Source of the DNA: PALSA-1006 sp037140475
GTDB taxonomy: Bacteria; Pseudomonadota; Gammaproteobacteria; Burkholderiales; Gallionellaceae
Direction of reading: 5' to 3'
Length of the DNA stretch: 38,974 bases
NCBI GenBank assembly: GCA_037140475.1
Contig: JBAXEJ010000018.1
Coordinates: 1 to 38,974 of the forward strand
Shown: positions 32,598 through 38,974 of the stretch, one piece after another
Position numbering within the stretch: position 1 is the first letter of the stretch
How the letters are laid out: each line of letters starts with the position of its first letter
The notes under the pieces: generated by a model
What the model saw: the letters and a program-made list of their open reading frames with translations, nothing else
The model's database searches: none
Told to the model about the DNA's origin: nothing
Translations under genes and position numbers: made by a program

Positions 32598-33149
32598 TTA
32601 ATCGTAATGAATCAGACCATGACCTAGCTCAGGCTCTTTACCTGCCAACAAGTCGGTCAACACTTTCCAAATGGCATCACCAGAAGGTGGGCAACCGGGA
32701 ATAAAGTAATCAATTTTCACAACTTCATGAATCGGATGTACTTGATTCAGTGGCAAGGGTAACTCTGGGTCGTTTGGAATAAAGCCGCCCTTCAGCCCAT
32801 GCTGTGCGTGATAAACCTCTTCTAATATGGTCGACAGAGGCAAATGGTTACGTTGAGCGGGCAACCCACCGTTTACCGCACAGGCGCCTAAAGCAATCAA
32901 AATTTTGCAGTTGGCACGAAACTCGCGCAGCACATGCACATTCTCTGCATTGCACAGTCCGCCTTCGATAATGCCGATGTCGCATGGCCCACAATGTTTA
33001 ATATCGGTAATTGGAGAGCGATCAAATTCCACCAGCTTAATCAGCTCCAAAATACGCTCATCAATATCCAAGAAGGACATGTGGCAACCAAAGCAACCCG
33101 CGAGAGAGGTTGTGGCAACTTTTAGTTTAGGTTTTACCGGAGCATCCAT
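32598..33149 (-). CDS. hoxY: NAD-reducing hydrogenase small subunit HoxY
   Basis: Electron-transfer subunit holding one proximal 4Fe-4S cluster next to HoxH. 183 residues; cysteine ligands are visible in CFGCHMSFLD, CGPCDIGIIEGG, LGACAVNGG and IPGCPPSGDAIW. The short form without the medial and distal clusters is characteristic of group 3 soluble hydrogenases. The start lies one base after the hoxU stop (TGAGATG). Confidence 0.96.
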   Translation of the reverse strand: MDAPVKPKLKVATTSLAGCFGCHMSFLDIDERILELIKLVEFDRSPITDIKHCGPCDIGIIEGGLCNAENVHVLREFRANCKILIALGACAVNGGLPAQRNHLPLSTILEEVYHAQHGLKGGFIPNDPELPLPLNQVHPIHEVVKIDYFIPGCPPSGDAIWKVLTDLLAGKEPELGHGLIHYD

Positions 33150-33150
33150 C

Positions 33151-33867
33151 TCAAGCCCCTTTCTTTATTGGGTGTGGAGTTGCGCTAATCGGATGCTCAT
33201 CGAAACTACGCTGACCAATTGGCACAGCAAAGCCTACGCGCTTTTTGATGATGACGCCGACCGGACAAACGTGAGCGGCTTTATCTTCGCCTGAAAAATT
33301 GGTATCAACCAATTCGCCCGATTTTGAATTAACGATGAGGTGGCTGTTAATTCCACGCCCAGCTAACGAAAAGACGTTTTTACCATCCACATCGCGGCTA
33401 GCACTCACGCAAATCGAACACAAAATGCAACGGTTAAAATCAAGTAGGTACTCAGGATGAGAAGCGTCCAGCGGACGATCTGGATAGAAATGATCGAAGT
33501 GCGGCGACATCATATCGAGCTGGTAAGCGGTGGCCTGTAGCTGGCAATCACCACTCTTTTCACATGAAGGACAAAAGTGATTTCCCTCAACGAAGAGCAT
33601 TTGTAGCAGGGCGCGCCGTTCATCATTTAACTCTTTGGTATCACTCTCGACCACCATATCCGCTTGAGGTTTTTCAGTACACGAGGCAACCTGCCGACCC
33701 TTAATTTTCACCGTACACAGCTTGCAAGAGCCATGCGGCTTAAACTCTGGGTTAAAGCACAAATGCGGAATGTATTCACCCGCGACCATCGCCGCCTGCA
33801 TGATGGTTTGCCCCTCTGTATAGGCAATCGTTTTGCCATCTAAAGTGAAACTTTTACTTTGACTCAT
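33151..33867 (-). CDS. hoxU: NAD-reducing hydrogenase diaphorase small subunit HoxU
   Basis: Iron-sulfur subunit homologous to the N-terminus of complex I NuoG, linking HoxF to HoxYH. 238 residues with an N-terminal 2Fe-2S plant-type ferredoxin domain (C in PHLCFNPEFKPHGSCKLC and ASC), the His/Cys cluster motif HFCPSCEKSGDC, and a 4Fe-4S motif CILCSICV...CPVG. The ATG at 33867 is preceded by GGAGG and overlaps the hoxF stop by 14 bp; a more distant ATG at 33900 was rejected because it lies deeper in hoxF without a ribosome site. Confidence 0.96.
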   Translation of the reverse strand: MSQSKSFTLDGKTIAYTEGQTIMQAAMVAGEYIPHLCFNPEFKPHGSCKLCTVKIKGRQVASCTEKPQADMVVESDTKELNDERRALLQMLFVEGNHFCPSCEKSGDCQLQATAYQLDMMSPHFDHFYPDRPLDASHPEYLLDFNRCILCSICVSASRDVDGKNVFSLAGRGINSHLIVNSKSGELVDTNFSGEDKAAHVCPVGVIIKKRVGFAVPIGQRSFDEHPISATPHPIKKGA

Positions 33868-35734
33868 CACTAGCCTCCAAATGTGCGCCTGCATCGTCAC
33901 GCCCTGTCATCTGCCGCGCTTGCGAAAGTGCACGATCAAGATCAAAAGCAGGGACGAATTCTTTGTGCGTCAATCGCTTGTCATATGCTGGGCGGAATTT
34001 AGCAATCGTATGCAAAACGGGGTTGCAAGCGGTTCGCCCCAAGCCACAATGACTCATCGACTGAAGCAATGAGTCCAGCTTCTCGATTTCAACGAAATCA
34101 TAGGGTGAGCCCTGTCCATGTGCGAGCTTATCCATCATGTTCGAAAGCAGTGAAGTGCCAACACGGCAAGGGGTACAGAAACCACAACTCTCGTGTGCAA
34201 AGAAATGCACAAAGTTGCGCGCCACTTCAAACATATCTCGGCTTTGATCAAACACCATGAATGCTCCCGCAGTTGGGATGTCATCAAAGTCAACGCGACG
34301 ATTGAACTCATTCGCTGCGATGCAAGTGCCTGAAGGTCCGCTAATCTGAACTGCTTGGGTATTTTTCGCCCCGCAATCTGCTAACACTTGCGCCACTGTC
34401 ACGCCAAAAGGATATTCATAAATACCCGGGTGCTCGCAGTCTCCAGACACCGAGAATATTTTGCTACCACTAGAATTCTCCGTGCCAATGCTGGCATACC
34501 ATGCACCACCGTGTAATGAAACCAGCGAAGCTGCGGCAAAAGTTTCAACGTTACTAACCACGGTAGGTTGATTGAGGTAACCGCAAGTTACAGGGAATGG
34601 CGGACGGTTACGTGGCGTGCCGCGCTTGCCTTCCAAAGATTCAATGAGTGCCGATTCTTCACCGCAAATGTAAGCGCCTGCGCCAAGATGAATTTCAATA
34701 TCGAATTCAAAATCAGCATGACCGAGAATACCTTTGCCTAATAGTTTTTGCTCTCGCCGATGTTGTAATACGGCATTTAACTGATCCAACATGTACCGAT
34801 ATTCGCCGCGTAGATACAGAAACCCTTTTTTCGCACCGACCACATAAGCACATAAGGTCATGCCTTCAAAAACCATGTCAGCATAGCTATTAAGTAACAC
34901 ACGATCTTTGAATGTGCCCGGCTCACCTTCGTCCGCATTGCACACCACATAATGAGCGTCGCCAGTTGCATTACGGCAAAACTCCCACTTCATGCCGGTT
35001 GAAAACCCAGCACCCCCGCGACCACGCAATTTAGAAAGTTTAATTTCTTGCAGCGTGGCATCCGCCCGCCGGTCTAACGCTGCCGGATCAACCATGTGCA
35101 ACATCGAGTTTTGGCTGGCAAGTGCAGTTGCCTCCTCACCACGCTTAAAGGCAGCCTGCAAAGCTGACCCTGCCTGAAAATTGCTGCCCAATAAAATATC
35201 TTTACGCTTGATATTGTCGTCAATCACAAAAAATTCAGTTGGCCACGACGATAGTGGCACACGCTCACGTATCAACTCAACGATGATATTGATGCGTTGC
35301 TGAGTTAAATGATTGATCGCAATATTGTTCACTAGAATTGCAGGACCTTGATCACACATGCCAGTACATGAAGTGGTATTAATGCTCAGCAAGCCATCTT
35401 CAGAAACTTTGCCCTGCTCAACCCACAGTTGGCTACACATACTTTGCATCAAGTCGATGTTACCCAACATGCGGTCAGTGATATTGTCTGAAAACAACAC
35501 GCGGTATTCGCCTTGCGGTCGTAAGTAGATGAACGAATAAAAGCTTGCCACGCCTTCGATTTCCGATCGGGGCAAATTTAATTTCAAACATAAATGATCA
35601 ATCGCATCTGCATGGATGTAACCAAAGTGCTCTTGGGCTTCACGCAAAATTTGCAACAGATCATTGGGATTATGCTGACGCCGAACAAGAATCAGGTCTA
35701 GGTATGCAGCATGTTCGTTAATTTGATTCGCCAT
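33854..35734 (-). CDS. hoxF: NAD-reducing hydrogenase diaphorase large subunit HoxF (with fused HoxE-like domain)
   Basis: NAD+/FMN-binding subunit passing electrons to NAD+. The 626-residue protein fuses a NuoE/HoxE-like domain (about 1-170, cysteines C100, C123 and C127 visible in SCTGMC) to a NuoF-like domain (GRGGAGFSTGMKW, NADEGEPGTFKDR, GAGAYICGEESALIESLEG) ending with the 4Fe-4S motif ESCGFCTPCRVG and a later Cys. The fusion replaces the separate hoxE of cyanobacteria and is like the Cupriavidus-type SH. First gene of the operon, divergent from hupE across a 146-bp intergenic region. Confidence 0.96.
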   Translation of the reverse strand: MANQINEHAAYLDLILVRRQHNPNDLLQILREAQEHFGYIHADAIDHLCLKLNLPRSEIEGVASFYSFIYLRPQGEYRVLFSDNITDRMLGNIDLMQSMCSQLWVEQGKVSEDGLLSINTTSCTGMCDQGPAILVNNIAINHLTQQRINIIVELIRERVPLSSWPTEFFVIDDNIKRKDILLGSNFQAGSALQAAFKRGEEATALASQNSMLHMVDPAALDRRADATLQEIKLSKLRGRGGAGFSTGMKWEFCRNATGDAHYVVCNADEGEPGTFKDRVLLNSYADMVFEGMTLCAYVVGAKKGFLYLRGEYRYMLDQLNAVLQHRREQKLLGKGILGHADFEFDIEIHLGAGAYICGEESALIESLEGKRGTPRNRPPFPVTCGYLNQPTVVSNVETFAAASLVSLHGGAWYASIGTENSSGSKIFSVSGDCEHPGIYEYPFGVTVAQVLADCGAKNTQAVQISGPSGTCIAANEFNRRVDFDDIPTAGAFMVFDQSRDMFEVARNFVHFFAHESCGFCTPCRVGTSLLSNMMDKLAHGQGSPYDFVEIEKLDSLLQSMSHCGLGRTACNPVLHTIAKFRPAYDKRLTHKEFVPAFDLDRALSQARQMTGRDDAGAHLEASDESK

Positions 35735-35880
35735 AAAAACTCTTTCAAATTATGAGGGGTTTAAAAACCTACATTGCTTGGGGGATTCTACGCCGACCCT
35801 ATTTGAATTGGTAGTAATGCAAAATCAATCAAATTGGACTAATCTAACGCACCTAACCCAAACCAGCATAAGGAGTGAAT

Positions 35881-36471
35881 ATGTCAATCTCATTACCCAG
35901 CCGCTTTTCCATTATCCCCACTTCATTTTTACTGGCGCTTTTACCCAATCTCGCCTTTGCCCATGTTGGTGCTGGAGCAACTCATGGCTTCGCGCACGGC
36001 GCGTTTCACCCATTCATGGGGCTAGATCACTTACTTGCCATGGTCGCAGTTGGCCTGTGGGCAACACAGTTAGGCGGAAAGGCTGTTTGGTTTGTGCCAC
36101 TCACTTTTGTGAGCGTAATGGCTTTAGGTGGCTTACTTGGCATGGCGGGAATACCACTTCCCTTCGTCGAACTTGGCATCCTTTCCTCTTTACTTATTTT
36201 TGGCTTACTCATCGCGACAGCTGCTCGTCTGCCACTCATTGCGAGTAGCGGTCTTGTTGCATTATTTGCTGTATTTCATGGCTTCGCACATGGTGCTGAA
36301 ATGCCGCAAAACGCATCTGGCTTAAATTATGCAATGGGCTTCATACTTGCCACTGTAACCCTTCATATCGTGGGTATCGTCGTTGGAAACAGTTTGAAAA
36401 GCACACAATGGTTGCGTTGGATCGGCGCCTCAATTGCCCTATTCGGTAGCGCTCTTTATTTCGCAGGCTAA
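35881..36471 (+). CDS. hupE: HupE/UreJ family nickel permease
   Basis: Secondary nickel (or cobalt) transporter that supplies metal for the hydrogenase. 196 residues with a signal-like first helix and five or more further membrane helices; the characteristic HAFxHPFxGLDHLLAM pattern is seen as GAFHPFMGLDHLLAM, and FHGFAHGAEMP near residue 135-150. The ATG at 35881 has AGGAG at good distance; an upstream GTG at 35875 lies within that site and was rejected. It leads hypA and hypB in the same direction. Confidence 0.94.
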   Translation: MSISLPSRFSIIPTSFLLALLPNLAFAHVGAGATHGFAHGAFHPFMGLDHLLAMVAVGLWATQLGGKAVWFVPLTFVSVMALGGLLGMAGIPLPFVELGILSSLLIFGLLIATAARLPLIASSGLVALFAVFHGFAHGAEMPQNASGLNYAMGFILATVTLHIVGIVVGNSLKSTQWLRWIGASIALFGSALYFAG

Positions 36472-36477
36472 TCGCGA

Positions 36478-36819
36478 ATGCACGAAATGTCGCTGGCAGA
36501 AAGCGTGCTGCAAATCATTCAAGATTCGGCAGCCGCAGAAAACTTCCAGCGAGTCCGCAGCGTCACGTTGGAAATCGGTAAACTTTCTTCAGTTGAACCC
36601 GACGCCATGCGTTTTTGTTTTGATGCAGTCACACGCGGATCAATTGCAGAAGATGCAACTTTAGAAATCATCGAAACACCCGGAGCAGGAGTTTGCTTGG
36701 GCTGTGGCGAAAAAGTAGAGATGCAAGAAAAGTATGGGCTTTGCCCGCATTGCGGTAGCGCGCAGCTTAAAGTCGTTTCGGGTGATCTGATGCGTGTCAA
36801 AGATCTGGCTGTTGAATAA
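36478..36819 (+). CDS. hypA: Hydrogenase nickel-incorporation protein HypA
   Basis: Metallochaperone delivering nickel to the hydrogenase large subunit. 113 residues beginning with the nickel-binding MHE (residues 1-3) and containing two CxxC pairs (CLGCG, CPHCG) that hold structural zinc. Begins 6 bp after the hupE stop and precedes hypB by 22 bp. Confidence 0.97.
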   Translation: MHEMSLAESVLQIIQDSAAAENFQRVRSVTLEIGKLSSVEPDAMRFCFDAVTRGSIAEDATLEIIETPGAGVCLGCGEKVEMQEKYGLCPHCGSAQLKVVSGDLMRVKDLAVE

Positions 36820-36841
36820 AATTTCTTTAGGAATAATTTAA

Positions 36842-37648
36842 ATGTGTACGACTTGCGGTTGTGGTGGTCATGATGCATTGATCGGCGGTAAACGCCCATC
36901 CAAAGCCAAAGCAAGCGGCCCGCTTTCTTTTCGCGCGCCGCAAAACGCCACACCACAGCATCACCATGCACCCGCTGATACGGTGCAGTCTCGCATCGTG
37001 CAAGTAGAACGAGACCTGCTTGCAAAAAATGATTCGCTTGCTACCCATAACCGAGTTTTTTTTGCCGCCAACAACATGCTGGCACTTAATCTCGTTTCTA
37101 GCCCAGGCTCAGGTAAAACCACCTTACTGGTGCGCACACTCGAGATGCTCAAAAACAAACAAAGCATCGCCGTCATTGAAGGCGATCAGCAAACAGAAAA
37201 TGATGCCGAGCGCATTCGTGCCACCGGCATTCCCGCCATTCAAATCAACACCGGCAAAGGCTGCCATCTTGATGCCAGCATGATTGGCCACGCCTTAGAT
37301 CAATTAACCTTAGACAAAGGTTCGTTACTCTTCATTGAAAACGTGGGCAATCTCGTTTGCCCCGCTGCGTTTGATTTAGGTGAAGCCGCAAAAGTGGTGG
37401 TGCTCTCAGTCACCGAAGGCGAAGATAAACCACTCAAATACCCCGACATGTTCAGCGCTGCCCGTTTGATGCTACTCAACAAATGCGATCTTTTGCCGTA
37501 TTTAACTTTTGATGTCGAACTGGCGATCGCCAACGCGCGACGTGTAAACCCCAACATCGAAATTATTCAGCTATCAGCCACTAGCGGCGTGGGCATGGAA
37601 GAGTGGTTGAACTGGATTGGCCGCGAGCAGGTGCACCTCAAAATATAA
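36842..37648 (+). CDS. hypB: Hydrogenase nickel-incorporation GTPase HypB
   Basis: GTPase working with HypA in nickel insertion. 268 residues: N-terminal cysteine-rich nickel site MCTTCGCGG, a modest His cluster (QHHHAP), and a SIMIBI GTPase domain with P-loop SSPGSGKTTLL, VIEGDQQTENDAERI, ENVGNLVCPA and NKCDLL. AGGAA lies eight bases before the ATG. The other assembly genes (hypC, hypD, hypE, hypF) do not follow; the next 417 bp have no gene. Confidence 0.97.
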   Translation: MCTTCGCGGHDALIGGKRPSKAKASGPLSFRAPQNATPQHHHAPADTVQSRIVQVERDLLAKNDSLATHNRVFFAANNMLALNLVSSPGSGKTTLLVRTLEMLKNKQSIAVIEGDQQTENDAERIRATGIPAIQINTGKGCHLDASMIGHALDQLTLDKGSLLFIENVGNLVCPAAFDLGEAAKVVVLSVTEGEDKPLKYPDMFSAARLMLLNKCDLLPYLTFDVELAIANARRVNPNIEIIQLSATSGVGMEEWLNWIGREQVHLKI

Positions 37649-38065
37649 AGAGAAACAATCCGCAGATTTCAAGCAACATAGACAGTTGCAATCTATTAGT
37701 AAGTGTCTGAAATTTACATCGAGAAGTTTCGCCACTGCTGAAGCACGAAGCTACCGCAACGCTGTCTTATTGCGAGCAAATTTCCATATCTACCGTCAGT
37801 CGATGGATTGCAACTTCTGGTATTTTGATTTGGCCAGCACATTGACGTAAGCGGACGCATTCCCAAGCTTCTAACTAACCTAGTGGCTCACATTGAACTT
37901 GGCTCTTTTAACTATTCATGAAAAAGGTGGAAGCCGCATTTATCCCACGACATTTTTGCAATTGAGTTTCAAGAAAGCGGTCATTGACGACCGATAACAA
38001 TCGACCCATTCCGGTCATAGCCCGGCAGAGAAAGCTGACGTTCAACAGCAACTAAATTATCAGAA
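37649..38065. other. Gene-free stretch after hypB
   Basis: 417 bp without a convincing gene, between the hydrogenase accessory genes and the defence-like pair. It holds a small dyad CGGTC-ATTGAC-GACCG at 37978-37993, with a further CCGGTCA nearby. No remains of hypC or other hyp genes were recognised. It probably marks the junction between the hydrogenase block and accessory DNA. Confidence 0.6.
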
Positions 38066-38737
38066 TCAAGTTACTTGCCCAAGCGCCTCTAAGTGGCTCA
38101 ACCAGTCTGAAAAATGGGGGCAGGCATTACGGATCTTCGTGATACCAATTTTTTCAATAAGTGCTGGCCCATCCGAAGTTTCGCCATAGCCCGTATTCAA
38201 ACTTTGCAACCGTGCTTTGGGGTGGGTGTCTTTGCCGTGGTTAATCAACTCCGGTCCACCGGCGTGGCTCACTGCTTTTTGCAATTCCTTCGCCAGTTCA
38301 ATATTGCCGAAGTGCTCGGCGACGATTTTTGGCGCGGTGAATAGCCATGCCTCAAATTCGTGTAGTGCAAAAAATGGAATGAAACGAGGATGGGCAATTT
38401 CATTCGAAAACTGCTGTTCCAAAGCAATCACTTGGTCGCACGGCGAGCGCAATTTGAGCGCATCCTGATAACCTGGAAAATCATCCGGCAGACCATAAAA
38501 ATCGAATAGTGTTGTCACCCACGCATTGCTATCGTGGGTCAAGGGCATCAAGCTATTGCGCACTTGATTCCATCTGGATACGCCACCACGAAAACCACCG
38601 CCAATAGGTAGTCGTTTTGTCCACACGACAACTGGCGATGCCACAAATACACCGCGCTCAGCCAAATAGGGCGTTAAGGTTTTCTTAACAAAAATCTCTT
38701 CAGACTGCCCCTCCACCACAATGTGAAGGCGTGTCAT
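38066..38737 (-). CDS. DUF4276 family protein (predicted Toprim-like), partner of an AAA ATPase
   Basis: A 223-residue protein starting MTRLHIVVEGQSEE, with the EGxSEE motif common to Toprim-like nuclease domains, and further conserved-looking FDFYGLPDDFPGY, FIPFFALHEFEAWLF and KARLQSL. DUF4276 proteins are known to occur beside AAA/SMC-like ATPases in defence-type islands. The ATG at 38737 overlaps the stop of the upstream ATPase as ATGA, so the two are translationally coupled. Nuclease activity is inference: the acidic residues are visible, but the fold cannot be confirmed here. Confidence 0.82.
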   Translation of the reverse strand: MTRLHIVVEGQSEEIFVKKTLTPYLAERGVFVASPVVVWTKRLPIGGGFRGGVSRWNQVRNSLMPLTHDSNAWVTTLFDFYGLPDDFPGYQDALKLRSPCDQVIALEQQFSNEIAHPRFIPFFALHEFEAWLFTAPKIVAEHFGNIELAKELQKAVSHAGGPELINHGKDTHPKARLQSLNTGYGETSDGPALIEKIGITKIRNACPHFSDWLSHLEALGQVT

Positions 38738-38974
38738 GGCCGTCCCCCGAGAACATTTTTCTCCCACAGTTCGCCGACGCTAAAATTTTCCAACCACATT
38801 TGAAAATCGATTGCTTTCAAGCGACGAAACACACTGCCTCTGCCGTCATGCTCAGCAACGATAATGTGATCAATGGCAAAGTTGTCCAGCAACGTCACCG
38901 ACTGGGTCGCCACCAAAATTTGAGTATACTTCGATCCGGCCTCCAACATTTCAGCTAGCAGGCGAATCGCCCCC
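38734..38974 (-). CDS. AAA-type ATPase, C-terminal part (5' end outside window)
   Basis: About 79 C-terminal residues of a protein that begins beyond the window. The region reads IRLLAEMLEAGSKYTQILVATQS, corresponding to the ABC/RecF-like end with the H-loop region replaced by TQS (..ILVATQSVTLLDNF), then an acidic and basic tail. It resembles ABC-ATPase domains of the OLD/AAA_15/AAA_21 type. The stop overlaps the DUF4276 start codon. Walker A and B would lie outside the window, so the identity is provisional. Confidence 0.7.
   Translation of the reverse strand, partial: GAIRLLAEMLEAGSKYTQILVATQSVTLLDNFAIDHIIVAEHDGRGSVFRRLKAIDFQMWLENFSVGELWEKNVLGGRP

Noticed and set aside
35735..35880. Sigma54 (-24/-12) promoter between hoxF and hupE, as in some hox operons
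   Set aside because: The only GG...GC candidate (around 35812) has wrong spacing (7 rather than 10 bases), so no call is made.
36519..37557. Minus-strand frames opposite hypA and hypB
   Set aside because: Antisense to well-conserved genes; no motif or start signal.
1..38974. CRISPR array, rRNA or phage structural genes
   Set aside because: No regularly spaced repeats, rRNA segments or phage morphogenesis proteins were seen.

Overview
The window looks like a chromosomal segment of a facultatively anaerobic, denitrifying and probably hydrogen-using betaproteobacterium (Nitrosomonadales/Gallionellales-like). This rests on the tig-clpP-clpX-lon order followed by tRNA-Val and tRNA-Asp, a cNOR/cd1 denitrification cluster, and a group 3d (NAD-linked) Hox hydrogenase. 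The species assignment is inference; no rRNA is present.

Region 1 (1-10005) is a denitrification block on the minus strand. In transcription order it holds norC-norB, a terminator-like hairpin, norE-norF-norQ, a membrane 4Fe-4S protein, norD, then cytochrome c551 (nirM) and cytochrome cd1 nitrite reductase (nirS, last residues cut by the window edge). A divergent Dnr-type CRP/FNR regulator carries the E--SR DNA-reading residues expected to recognise TTGAT-N4-ATCAA. Two nearly identical ~102-bp promoter cassettes, each with a perfect TTGAT-N4-ATCAA box and a -10 at class II spacing, stand before nirMS and norCB. A small unknown membrane protein next to dnr has a third, imperfect box.

Region 2 (10006-16301) is accessory DNA: an ardA antirestriction gene; tRNA-Asp; a ~2-kb insertion with a degenerate EAL protein and a RelE/HigB-like toxin plus HTH antitoxin, bounded by intact tRNA-Val and a 22-bp copy of a tRNA-Val 3' end; then an ISNCY/IS1202-type element with ~28-bp flanking repeats, itself broken by an IS256-family element with a clean 8-bp duplication.

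Region 3 (16302-30463) is mostly core metabolism, all on the minus strand: an NDP-forming acyl-CoA synthetase/GNAT (Pat-like) followed closely by an HDAC-family deacetylase, glycogen phosphorylase and glycogen synthase, a small lipoprotein, then tig-clpP-clpX-lon. A candidate heat-shock (sigma32) promoter lies before lon.

Region 4 (30561-37648) is hydrogenase: hoxF-hoxU-hoxY-hoxH plus a maturation protease on the minus strand, and hupE-hypA-hypB on the plus strand diverging from hoxF. hypC, hypD, hypE and hypF are not in the window.

Region 5 (37649-38974) begins with a gene-free stretch, then a DUF4276 (Toprim-like) protein translationally coupled to the C-terminus of an AAA-type ATPase that runs off the window. 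This two-gene arrangement resembles phage-defence modules and is the best candidate here for an under-described system.
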